Source: Magnetococcales bacterium
Lineage (GTDB): Bacteria; Pseudomonadota; Magnetococcia; Magnetococcales; Magnetaquicoccaceae
Assembly (NCBI GenBank): GCA_015231375.1
Contig: JADGBT010000015.1
Span: forward strand, 1-32,000
Reading direction: 5' to 3'
Length of the DNA: 32,000 nucleotides
A program made the translations under genes and the position numbers. Shown here one piece after another: positions 1 through 6,574 of this stretch (position 1 is the stretch's first letter; every line of letters starts with the position of its first letter). The notes beneath the pieces are model-generated. The model worked only from the letters and a program-made list of their open reading frames with translations. It had not been told where the DNA came from and ran no database searches.

Positions 1-352
1 CCTCGAACCCCTCTTCCCGGTAGATGCCATGCGGCAGGGTCGTCATGTCCCACTGCAAAAAGACGATTTCGTCCGGATCGGTGACAGGTTCAAGGTTGGC
101 ACCTCGATGCCCCTTCTGCCCACCAGGATTGTTGCCATTGCCGTTGCTCGGTTTTTTCTCCCGGTTCGGGTCGTTCGAGGGAGATTTGCTGCTGTTGCGG
201 CTATTGAGTCCAATGCGATTGAGCAGGATCGTGACGACCAGCAGCAACATCTCCATGGCGGCCCGAAGCGCAGGAGAGAGTGTGCTTTCCTCCTGGAGCA
301 TGCGTCGAACCTGCTCAACTTGAGAGCGGATGTCGTCTGAGTTGATTCTCAA
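1..352 (-). CDS. IS66-family transposase (TnpC-type), N-terminal part
   Basis: This is the first 117 codons of the DDE transposase of an IS66-family element; the remainder is beyond the left edge. Reading the minus strand from a TTG at 352 gives an N-terminal helical segment, then the family hallmark NSRNSSKSPSND at about residues 50-61, a basic Asn/Lys-rich linker, and GGQKGHRGANLEPV, which corresponds to the conserved region leading into the IS66 zinc-finger domain. The TTG start was chosen because AAGGAGAT lies 6-7 bases upstream and no ATG in this frame is as well placed; the first internal ATG (about residue 21) would cut conserved sequence. The catalytic DDE residues are not visible, so activity cannot be judged. 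Family assignment is firm; completeness is unknown. Confidence 0.8.
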   Translation of the reverse strand, partial: MRINSDDIRSQVEQVRRMLQEESTLSPALRAAMEMLLLVVTILLNRIGLNSRNSSKSPSNDPNREKKPSNGNGNNPGGQKGHRGANLEPVTDPDEIVFLQWDMTTLPHGIYREEGFE

Positions 353-359
353 CGGGAAT

Positions 360-386
360 CTCCTTGAATCGGATTGACGCAAGGAG
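360..386 (-). promoter_or_regulatory. Leader hairpin covering the IS66 transposase ribosome binding site
   Basis: On the minus strand CTCCTTG (386-380) and CAAGGAG (366-360) are perfect 7-bp complements separated by 13 bases. The second arm contains the AAGGAG Shine-Dalgarno sequence of the transposase. The first arm sits directly downstream of the putative -10 element, so a transcript started at the element's own promoter (about 381-379) would lack most or all of that arm, while read-through transcripts from outside would carry both. The pairing is seen; the regulatory role is inference by analogy with IS10 and IS50. Confidence 0.5.
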
Positions 387-415
387 TATCAAGAAATTTC
401 GCACCCCAATGTCAA
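387..415 (-). promoter_or_regulatory. Probable promoter of the IS66 transposase gene
   Basis: The minus strand shows a perfect -35 hexamer TTGACA (415-410), a 17-base spacer and TTGATA (392-387) as a -10 hexamer. Transcription would begin near 380, about 28 bases before the TTG start codon. It lies within the proposed element, close to its terminus, as expected for an IS promoter. Confidence 0.55.
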
Positions 416-450
416 GGAATTTTCGCAAGCTAGGGGTGGTGAATAGTTAC

Positions 451-640
451 ATCCATATCATCTCGTGCCACAGTCACCTCCGATTTTCAGGACATCCTGA
501 ATTTCAGAAACTCATACCCCAAGGAACCCAATTTCCGCCGAATCAACTGGTCCAGTTCCATTCCCTTGGCCATCTGCTCTCCCGGTTTTTCGGTCAATTT
601 TCTCATGTTCGTGAATGTCAATACGCCCTATGTGGGTGCA
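451..640. other. Intergenic stretch between IS66 end and tRNA terminator; only a doubtful 39-codon ORF
   Basis: This stretch carries no recognisable gene. The only open frame of note is on the minus strand, 606-487, starting ATG and encoding 39 residues (MRKLTEKPGEQM...). It has no ribosome binding site, follows the tRNA-Val terminator directly, and matches no family I know. It could be a fragment of a decayed gene next to the insertion sequence. Bases 451-458 are the candidate target-site duplication of the IS66 element. Confidence 0.3.
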
Positions 641-673
641 GAAACAAAAACGGCCACCCTTGCGAGTGGCCGT
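641..673 (-). terminator. Rho-independent terminator downstream of tRNA-Val
   Basis: Minus strand: CGGCCAC, an 8-base loop, GTGGCCG, followed by TTTTTG. It lies 16 bases after the tRNA 3' CCA and ends that transcript. Confidence 0.85.
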
Positions 674-688
674 CAATGTTTGTCGAGA

Positions 689-763
<75 letters not shown>

Positions 764-780
764 ATCTGAAACATCGTGAT

Positions 781-809
781 ACCATACCCGAAAACGGGTT
801 CAGGGTCAA
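781..809 (-). promoter_or_regulatory. Probable sigma-70 promoter of tRNA-Val
   Basis: Minus strand TTGACC (809-804), a 17-base spacer and TATGGT (786-781). The start would fall about 10-12 bases before the mature tRNA 5' end at 763. Confidence 0.65.
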
Positions 810-820
810 CCTTTCTCGAA

Positions 821-850
821 CGGATCCAGAAGGGAGGGATCCGGTTTTTT
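821..850. terminator. Stem-loop after gcvH with a T-run on the plus strand
   Basis: CGGATCC (821-827) pairs with GGATCCG (837-843) and is followed on the plus strand by a T-run (844-850). Both neighbours, gcvH and the tRNA, are on the minus strand, where the hairpin starts 9 bases after the gcvH stop but has no long U-tract after it. It may end gcvH transcripts weakly and block antisense transcription into gcvH. Confidence 0.45.
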
Positions 851-851
851 C

Positions 852-1256
852 TCAATGCGCGCCGGATTCCAGCATGGCGCGGTAGTCGTCGGCGGTCAAC
901 AGACCTGCGGCGGCGCCGGGGGGTTGATCGGGACGGATCCGCACCATCCATCCGGCGGCGTAGGGGGCTTCGTTGACCTGTTCCGGGGAGGCTTCCAGGG
1001 TCTGGTTGATGGCGGTCACCTCGCCACTGACCGGCGCGAACAGATCGGAAACCGACTTGACCGACTCCACCACGCCAAACGGCTTGCCCTGTTCCAGACG
1101 GGCGCCAACGCGGGGCAACTCCACGAACACCACATCACCCAGGGCGTGGGCCGCATAGTCGGTGATCCCGACCTCCACCTCCTCCCCCAGAGCGCGCATC
1201 CATTCGTGTTCCCTGCTGTACTGCAACTCTCTTGGGATCTCTCCGATTTCTGACAT
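852..1256 (-). CDS. gcvH: Glycine cleavage system H protein
   Basis: GcvH is the lipoate-carrying shuttle of the glycine cleavage system; its lipoyl-lysine arm moves the aminomethyl group from P protein to T protein and is then reoxidised by L protein. The 134-residue product has the expected size, with the YSREHEWM entry, the ITDYAAHALGDVVFVELP core and the lipoylation motif ESVKSVSD with Lys67 as modification site. AAGGA lies about 8 bases before the ATG. The genes for the T and P proteins are not in the window, so gcvH stands alone here, 108 bases downstream of ftsX on the same strand. Stand-alone GcvH proteins can also serve in lipoate relay. The family call is firm; participation in glycine cleavage is inferred. 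Confidence 0.95.
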   Translation of the reverse strand: MSEIGEIPRELQYSREHEWMRALGEEVEVGITDYAAHALGDVVFVELPRVGARLEQGKPFGVVESVKSVSDLFAPVSGEVTAINQTLEASPEQVNEAPYAAGWMVRIRPDQPPGAAAGLLTADDYRAMLESGAH

Positions 1257-1364
1257 GGACGGATTTCCTTATTTCTGGCCGGTTGGATGGTCAAGAGAGA
1301 GCATTTTGAACCCGCCAACCGAATCAACGCAATGGTTTTCGTCCAAGACGACCCAGAATAGCGT

Positions 1365-2384
1365 TCAGGCATCCAGAAAACGCGACAAGGAGAGAAAAGC
1401 CCCGACCAATCCCAACGCGGCGCCCAGAAAGACCAGCACGCCCAACTGGGTCCAGGGCAGAAACGCCAACTGAAGCGCGATCCCGAAAGCCCGTCCCAGT
1501 TCCAACACCGCGCCCAGCGCCCCGAAATAGAGCATTCCGGTGAGCAACAACGCGCCGGCCGCCCCCAGCAATCCCTGCAAAAGCCCCTCGTAGACGAACG
1601 GAGCCTTGATGAACAGATCGTCGGCCCCCAGAAAACGCATGATCTCCACTTCGTCACGTCGGGCGATGATGGTCAGCTTGATGGTATTGGAGACGATCAG
1701 CGCCACCACCGCCAGCAACAAAAAAGACATCACATTGCCGACGTAGCGCATGGTATCGATCACCGCCGCGAGTCGTTCGGCCCATTGCTGGTCATAAGAG
1801 ACCGATTCCACGCCGGGCATGGCTCCGATCTCCTTGGCCAGATTCGACGCCAACGACCGATCCTGACGGGCCATGCGAAACTCCAGGGAATAAGGCAGGG
1901 GATTTTCTTCCAGTTCGTCCAGCAGCGCGGACTCGTCCCCCATCATGCGTTTCAGGCGGACCACCGCCTCCTTGGGAGCGATGATGGTCAGATCGGTGAC
2001 GCCGGCATGACTCTTGATCACCTTGCCGACCTGCACCAGTTGTTCCCGCTCCACCGTGCGCTGCATGAAAACCGTGACCAGGTTTTCATCCTCCCACCGG
2101 CTCAAGGCGGTGTTGGCGTTGACCAGCAGCAACGAAAACGTGCCGTAGATGGTGAGAGCCAAAGCGATGACGACGGTAGTGGTCCAATGCGACAACGATT
2201 TGTCGGCGAACGGTTGCCAGGCCCGCCTCAAGGCGCGAACATGGAAATTCCGCGAGGTGAGAATCTCCTCGTCGGACAGAGGCTGGCCGCCGCCGCGCTG
2301 GGCCGGATCGTCGTCGCGTCGCGTCGGGGAAGATTTTCCCCCGCTCCGGGGAGCGGATGGCGGATCGGATGAACGCGGAATCAT
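1365..2384 (-). CDS. ftsX: Cell division ABC transporter permease FtsX
   Basis: FtsX is the membrane half of the FtsEX complex, which couples ATP hydrolysis at the division ring to activation of periplasmic murein hydrolases. The 339-residue protein has a proline/basic cytoplasmic N-terminus of about 65 residues, a first membrane helix (VVIALALTIYGTFSLLLV) at about 70-90, a periplasmic loop of about 120 residues, and three C-terminal membrane helices, with the conserved TIIARRDEVEIMRFLGA stretch after the second helix. Its ATG overlaps the ftsE stop by 4 bp (ATGA), so the two are translationally coupled. The size is normal for proteobacterial FtsX. ftsY, often upstream of ftsE, is not present here. 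Confidence 0.93.
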   Translation of the reverse strand: MIPRSSDPPSAPRSGGKSSPTRRDDDPAQRGGGQPLSDEEILTSRNFHVRALRRAWQPFADKSLSHWTTTVVIALALTIYGTFSLLLVNANTALSRWEDENLVTVFMQRTVEREQLVQVGKVIKSHAGVTDLTIIAPKEAVVRLKRMMGDESALLDELEENPLPYSLEFRMARQDRSLASNLAKEIGAMPGVESVSYDQQWAERLAAVIDTMRYVGNVMSFLLLAVVALIVSNTIKLTIIARRDEVEIMRFLGADDLFIKAPFVYEGLLQGLLGAAGALLLTGMLYFGALGAVLELGRAFGIALQLAFLPWTQLGVLVFLGAALGLVGAFLSLSRFLDA

Positions 2385-3079
2385 GCCCCCTCCCCAAGAC
2401 TTTCGCCATCGCTCGACAGGCTGGACGAAGCGATCAGCCCCCCGTCGCGCATGTCGATGCGGGGATGACCGGTTTCCGCCGCCAGATCCAGGTCATGGGT
2501 CGCCACCAGCAGCGTGGTGCCCTGCTGGTGAAGGGTGTCGAACAAGGCGATGATGTGTCGTCCCATCTCCTTGTCGAGGTTGCCGGTAGGCTCGTCGGCG
2601 ATCACCAGGGGAGGACGGTTCACCGTGGCGCGGGCAATGGCCAGCCGCTGCTGCTCTCCTCCGGACAGGGAAATGGGATTTTGATGCATCCGTTCCAGCA
2701 GGCCGACATTTTGCAAGGCCCGACGTACCTGACCCGGCACGCGGACAGGATCGTGACCCGCCACCTCCATGGCCAAAGCCACGTTGTCGTAGACGGACCG
2801 GTCGTACAGCAGCTTGAAATCCTGAAAAATCACCCCGATTCCCCGTCGGAGGGCCGGAAGCTGCTTGCGGGAAAGCTGAGCCACGGAACGCCCATCCACC
2901 AGCACGCTGCCTTCGGTCGGCAGCGCGGCCCGGTAGATCAAACGCAAGACCGTGCTCTTGCCCGCTCCGGAGTGGCCGGTGAGAAAATGAAACGATCCCC
3001 GTGGCAAAGAGAAGGAGACTTTTTTCAAGGCCTCGTATCCGGTGGGATAACGCAGCGTGACATCGTGAAATTGAATCAT
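2381..3079 (-). CDS. ftsE: Cell division ATP-binding protein FtsE
   Basis: FtsE is the cytoplasmic ATPase of FtsEX. The 232-residue product shows Walker [10 protein letters not shown] (residues 35-43, the usual FtsE form), a Q-loop at IFQDFKLL, the ABC signature LSGGEQQR, Walker [13 protein letters not shown] and the switch histidine in ATHD. The C-terminal tail of about 15 residues, rich in Ser and Gly, is not conserved. The gene starts an ftsEX operon; a candidate promoter is at 3130-3158. The start ATG has only a poor Shine-Dalgarno sequence, but the MIQF..VTLRYP beginning matches the family, so this start is well supported. Confidence 0.95.
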   Translation of the reverse strand: MIQFHDVTLRYPTGYEALKKVSFSLPRGSFHFLTGHSGAGKSTVLRLIYRAALPTEGSVLVDGRSVAQLSRKQLPALRRGIGVIFQDFKLLYDRSVYDNVALAMEVAGHDPVRVPGQVRRALQNVGLLERMHQNPISLSGGEQQRLAIARATVNRPPLVIADEPTGNLDKEMGRHIIALFDTLHQQGTTLLVATHDLDLAAETGHPRIDMRDGGLIASSSLSSDGESLGEGA

Positions 3080-3129
3080 GGGGCCAGGAGCGGGTCATGG
3101 GCGGATTTGGGATGGCTTCTGTGTGTGGT

Positions 3130-3158
3130 CATGTTACCGTGTTGCGCGGCAGACCACA
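3130..3158 (-). promoter_or_regulatory. Candidate promoter for ftsEX
   Basis: Minus strand TTGTGG (3158-3153), 17-base spacer, TAACAT (3135-3130), 50 bases upstream of ftsE. It sits back to back with the plus-strand promoter at 3218-3247. Confidence 0.4.
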
Positions 3159-3217
3159 AGACGGCGCTCGAACCGGTGAAGTTTTCCGATTTTGACCGTA
3201 CCGGCAAGCGGCTTGTG

Positions 3218-3247
3218 TTGTCTCGCCGGTGTGAATTCCGCTATAGT
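3218..3247 (+). promoter_or_regulatory. Candidate promoter for the zinc-ribbon/DUF3426 gene
   Basis: TTGTCT (3218-3223), 18-base spacer, TATAGT (3242-3247), ending 47 bases before the proposed GTG start. The -10 is good, the -35 moderate. Confidence 0.45.
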
Positions 3248-3294
3248 ACTCTGGTGAAGCCGTGTCTGGCCGCTTTCCCGAGTGGAGTCGAGAC

Positions 3295-4794
3295 GTGATT
3301 GTTCAATGCGAGAGTTGTCGCGCCCAGTTCGATGTGGATGACGACATTTTGCGACCGTCGGGACGCAAACTGAAATGTTCTCAATGTCAGGCGGTTTTTT
3401 TCCAGCCTGCGCCCAAGGGTCGCGAGCACAAAACCGGCGAGGCCCCCCCGACCCAGGCCAAAGCCGTCATCGATATGCCCCGTCGGGCCGATTCGTCCCG
3501 CGACAGCGGACCTGCGCACGCCGCGCCGCCGCCCGTCAAACCGACCGACGACGAAGAGACCCTCCTGGGCAACGCGTCTCACGACGCCGACTCCTGGTCC
3601 GACTCCGACGAACCCCTCGGTGACGGGGACGTGGAAGACGGCCTGGATGGGTTGCTCAACGAAATCGAGGTGGAAGACGCCTTCGGACCCGGAATCGACG
3701 ATCCGGAGTTCGCCGACGACGACGCACCCGACAACCGGCCGCGTCCTGCCGATTTCAGCCCGTCGGAAATCTCCGCCGAGGAGGCCCTGTCGGGACTCTT
3801 CGGGGATGCGGATTTCGCCGAGGAGGAGGAGGAACCCCCGGCCCGATCGGGCCTGATCGACACCTATCTGCGCGAAGAAGAAGAGGAAGAAGAGGATCTG
3901 TTTGTCGAAGAAGAAGCCCCGCCGCCTCCCCCGGCGCGCGCCGCGCCTTCCTACGCCCCGCCCCCGGAAGAAGAAGACGACGACGACTCGGATACCGTTT
4001 TGAGTTCCGGCGTCCAGTTGGCCCTGGGCAAGCCCACGGCCCGCGAACTGGAACTGGCCCGGTTGGCCGAGGAAAAACGGAACGCTCCACCGCCTCCCCC
4101 TCCTCCACCCCCACCTCCCCCTCCGCCCCCACCAGAACCAAAAAAGGAGAGTTTCATCAAAGTGGAGCCCACATGGGATGCCGATGAGGTATCGATCGAC
4201 GACGAGGAAGAGTCGGGGGAAGAGCCTCCACCCCCGGTGGCCGGAAAATCCCCGCGCATGCTCTGGATGGTGGCACTGCTGCTGCTCCTGACCCTGGGAG
4301 CGGGTCTGGTCACATTGACCGACTGGTGGAGCTACAAACGGTTCGATCTGTTCAGCGACTATCGTTTCAACGAGGCCAAGGGGGAGTGGCGACGCTATCC
4401 CCACGGCATGCTTCTGACGGTTTCCGGTTCCCTGGTCAACACCGGCCGGATGGTGCGAAACGTGCCGGGCATCCGCGTGGTGCTGCTGGACGAGGCGGGC
4501 ATGGAGGTCGGCTCGGCCATGGGCTTTCCGGGCCGCGTGATCGACGACAAACTGCTCGACGAAAGCAGCGAAAACACCCTGCGCACCATGGCCGGATTGC
4601 AAGGAGAAGAAAAACGTCTGAAAATGAACAAACTGGTACCAGGCAACGCCACGCCATTCCAGGTGCTGTTCGTCAAACCTCCCGCCGGCAGCACCCGTTT
4701 CCGCTTGCAGTTGCTGCTGCCCGAAGGCAAGAGTCAGGTCGGCCGGGAAAAATCCCTGCCGGATCCATCCACGGCGAAAACGGACAAACCGTAA
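3295..4794 (+). CDS. MJ0042-type zinc-ribbon, DUF3426-type membrane protein
   Basis: Function is unknown. The product (499 residues) begins with an MJ0042-type zinc ribbon whose ligands are Cys5, Cys8, Cys28 and Cys31 in IVQCESC...KCSQC. A long, low-complexity acidic region rich in Asp/Glu and Pro follows, including 16 consecutive prolines (about 265-280). One membrane helix (about 322-341, MLWMVALLLLLTLGAGLVTL) leads into a C-terminal domain of about 155 residues resembling DUF3426, with the VSGSLVNTG...V..IRVVLLD pattern. By family precedent the ribbon is cytoplasmic and the C-terminal domain periplasmic. The GTG at 3295 is preferred over an in-frame start at 3262, because GGAG precedes it at 7 bases and the zinc-ribbon domain starts exactly there. 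The next gene follows after 33 bases and may be co-transcribed. Confidence 0.85.
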   Translation: MIVQCESCRAQFDVDDDILRPSGRKLKCSQCQAVFFQPAPKGREHKTGEAPPTQAKAVIDMPRRADSSRDSGPAHAAPPPVKPTDDEETLLGNASHDADSWSDSDEPLGDGDVEDGLDGLLNEIEVEDAFGPGIDDPEFADDDAPDNRPRPADFSPSEISAEEALSGLFGDADFAEEEEEPPARSGLIDTYLREEEEEEEDLFVEEEAPPPPPARAAPSYAPPPEEEDDDDSDTVLSSGVQLALGKPTARELELARLAEEKRNAPPPPPPPPPPPPPPPPEPKKESFIKVEPTWDADEVSIDDEEESGEEPPPPVAGKSPRMLWMVALLLLLTLGAGLVTLTDWWSYKRFDLFSDYRFNEAKGEWRRYPHGMLLTVSGSLVNTGRMVRNVPGIRVVLLDEAGMEVGSAMGFPGRVIDDKLLDESSENTLRTMAGLQGEEKRLKMNKLVPGNATPFQVLFVKPPAGSTRFRLQLLLPEGKSQVGREKSLPDPSTAKTDKP

Positions 4795-4827
4795 AGCCCT
4801 TTGTGGCGGGTCAATGGAGGATTCCCC

Positions 4828-5745
4828 ATGAATCAACAACACGGAGGACGCGACAGGAAACGCTCCGGTCTGCTCCTGTTGGCCTGTCTCCTCGTCACCG
4901 GATGTTCCAAAAGCGAAGAGAAGCAAAAGACCGATCCCCGGGAAACCGCTGCCGCCTCCCAACAGACGGCAGCGGTCGCCTCTCCGGCTCTTCAAGCGTC
5001 GTCGCCCCAACAGCCGTCCCGGCCCCCCCAATCCGGAAAAGTGGTGGAGGTCAAACAGGCCGGGGCCCACACCTATGTCAAAATCGAAGCCGACGGCCTC
5101 CATCACTGGCTGGCCACCAATCCCGCCAAACCCAAACCGGGAGAGGTGGTGCATTGGGACCGGTTCTCGATGAAGCAGAACTACTACAGCAAGGCGCTGA
5201 ACCAGACCTTTCCCACTATTCTGCTGGTCGGCACCTTGCAGCCCGGTCCCGCACCGGCGGCGGTGACGCCCAGCAAAGGCAAGGCCCACGCCGTGTTGAA
5301 CGCCGGGGGATACACCTATGTCCAAATCGGCAACGCCAACGGGATATGGCTGGCCGGGCCCACCGCCCGGATCAAGGAGGGAGATACGGTGATCTGGGCC
5401 CAGGGCACGCCCATGAAGAACTTCACCAACAAAACCCTGAATCGCACCTTCGATGACATCATTTTCCTCGGACGGCTTCAGTCGGAGAGCCCATCCGGAA
5501 GCAGCCAACCGGGCGCCACCACGGCTCCCGAAGCCGCCCAGACACCGCCGGTCAAGCCCCAACGCCCACTCCAGCGCGCCACCACGGCCCGGGAGACCCC
5601 GACGGCTGCCCAGCCTCCCCAGACGCGTCGCAACACCGAAGCCGGGGCGCCCAAGACACCCCCTCCCCCGGTTCGACAACCGCCCCACAGGCCGGAACCC
5701 CCCAAGCCACCCGCCCCGGAACCCCCAAAGCCACCGGCCCGCTGA
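4828..5745 (+). CDS. Lipoprotein with two NrfJ-like repeats and a proline-rich tail
   Basis: Predicted outer-envelope lipoprotein of 305 residues. After a basic N-terminus, the hydrophobic segment LLLLACLLVTGC ends in a lipobox with Cys26 as the lipidated residue. Two copies of a 68-70-residue domain follow, at about 70-138 and 151-218; both have the pattern GK...-AG-YTYV-I, a W(L)A stretch and a closing -M K---K-LN-TF--I---G-LQ. The second is closer to the NrfJ-like consensus as I recall it. This domain family is of unknown function and often occurs in cytochrome- or redox-related exported proteins. The last 85 or so residues are rich in Pro, Thr and Arg and may span the periplasm or peptidoglycan. 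The start was set at 4828 because GGAGG precedes it. Gene order with the DUF3426 protein suggests co-transcription. Confidence 0.75.
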   Translation: MNQQHGGRDRKRSGLLLLACLLVTGCSKSEEKQKTDPRETAAASQQTAAVASPALQASSPQQPSRPPQSGKVVEVKQAGAHTYVKIEADGLHHWLATNPAKPKPGEVVHWDRFSMKQNYYSKALNQTFPTILLVGTLQPGPAPAAVTPSKGKAHAVLNAGGYTYVQIGNANGIWLAGPTARIKEGDTVIWAQGTPMKNFTNKTLNRTFDDIIFLGRLQSESPSGSSQPGATTAPEAAQTPPVKPQRPLQRATTARETPTAAQPPQTRRNTEAGAPKTPPPPVRQPPHRPEPPKPPAPEPPKPPAR

Positions 5746-5770
5746 TCCGCCGGGAAACCCGATCTTTCCT

Positions 5771-5837
5771 CACCCCCCCACCCATGGCGGGTCCAGGACG
5801 GTCACCGCCCATGGTGGGGGGTGGGGCAAAGCCCCAC
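5771..5837. repeat. GC-rich inverted repeat with REP-like hairpin between convergent genes
   Basis: Bases 5771-5826 form a long imperfect inverted repeat (C-rich arm then G-rich arm around GTCCAGGACGGTCA). Overlapping it, GTGGGGC AAA GCCCCAC (5821-5837) is a perfect 7-bp hairpin ending 11 bases beyond the ssb stop. There is no T-run on either strand, so termination would be atypical. The block CATGGTGGG...GGGC-AA-GCCC recurs at 16775-16810, and GGGGGGTGGGGCAA recurs near 31383-31396. Confidence 0.6.
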
Positions 5838-5847
5838 GGGTTTGCCT

Positions 5848-6447
5848 TCAGAACGGAATATCGTCGTCGAAATTCGGGGTCTGGGCAAAGTCGTCCAGGG
5901 GGGGATGGGCACCGCCGGGGGCGCCTTGTTGGCCACGACCACCCGCCGCCGAACGGCCCGCAGCCATCGGAGGCGGCGGCGGCGCGGAGAGGGGAGCCGC
6001 CCGGTATTCCGAGGCCTGTTCCGGCTGGGGGGCGTAGGGATTGGCGTTCTGGGGATTGCCGTAGGACGACGCCCCGGCCTGAGGCCCACCACCTCCACCA
6101 GCCCGACCATCCAGCATGAGCATCTGGCCACCGAAAGGATTGATCACCACTTCGGTGGTATAACGCTCCTGGCCTTGATTGTCGGTCCACTTGCGGGTCT
6201 GCAACTGGCCTTCGATGTAGACCTTGCTCCCCTTGCGCAGGTACTGCTGGGCAATCTCGGCCACCCGTCCGAACGCCACGACCCGATGCCACTCGGTCTT
6301 TTCCTGCATCTGCCCCTGCTGATCCTTCCAGGAGTCGGAAGTGGCGATTTTCAGCGTGGCCACCGGTTTGCCATCCTGGGTGAAACGCACCTCGGGATCC
6401 ACGCCCAGGTTGCCGATCAGTTGCACCTTGTTCAATGATCTGGACAT
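5848..6447 (-). CDS. ssb: Single-stranded DNA-binding protein
   Basis: SSB coats single-stranded DNA in replication, recombination and repair and recruits partners through its acidic tip. The 199-residue protein has the OB fold at residues 1-110 ([49 protein letters not shown]), a Gly/Pro/Gln-rich linker of about 80 residues, and the canonical C-terminal tip FDDDIPF. AAGGGGGT precedes the ATG. It is slightly longer than the E. coli protein because of the linker. It is transcribed divergently from the TRAP-type gene at 6575, with 127 bases between them. Confidence 0.97.
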   Translation of the reverse strand: MSRSLNKVQLIGNLGVDPEVRFTQDGKPVATLKIATSDSWKDQQGQMQEKTEWHRVVAFGRVAEIAQQYLRKGSKVYIEGQLQTRKWTDNQGQERYTTEVVINPFGGQMLMLDGRAGGGGGPQAGASSYGNPQNANPYAPQPEQASEYRAAPLSAPPPPPMAAGRSAAGGRGQQGAPGGAHPPLDDFAQTPNFDDDIPF

Positions 6448-6574
6448 CCGTCACACCCCCTTGCTCTCATGAGATTCCGCCGTGTATTTTGACCGCTTGT
6501 CGAGGCACGATAAAAAAAAACATCCGGTTTTGCAAGACCGCGCCTCAGGTCCGCAACCGAAGAGAGGGTCCGTC

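Larger units (their letters stand above)
1..450 (-). mobile_element. IS66-family insertion sequence, partial (5' end of element)
   Basis: The minus strand holds the start of an IS66-type transposase gene that runs off the left edge. Upstream of the gene, the minus strand reads GTAACTATTCACCACCCC beginning at 450. IS66 elements commonly begin with GTAA, so I place the element terminus at about 450 and the likely target-site copy just outside, at 451-458 (IS66 elements make 8-bp duplications). The other end lies outside the window, so inverted repeats and duplication cannot be confirmed. No tnpA or tnpB gene lies between this terminus and the transposase gene, so the element would be of the transposase-only kind. 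Confidence 0.6.

Noticed and set aside
487-606. 39-codon minus-strand ORF next to the IS66 end
   Set aside because: No ribosome site, no recognisable family and located after a terminator; kept only as a remark under the intergenic entry.
3241-5688. 815-codon minus-strand ORF opposite the DUF3426 and lipoprotein genes
   Set aside because: Low-complexity Gly/Arg/Phe mirror of a GC-rich gene; the opposite strand has clear domains.
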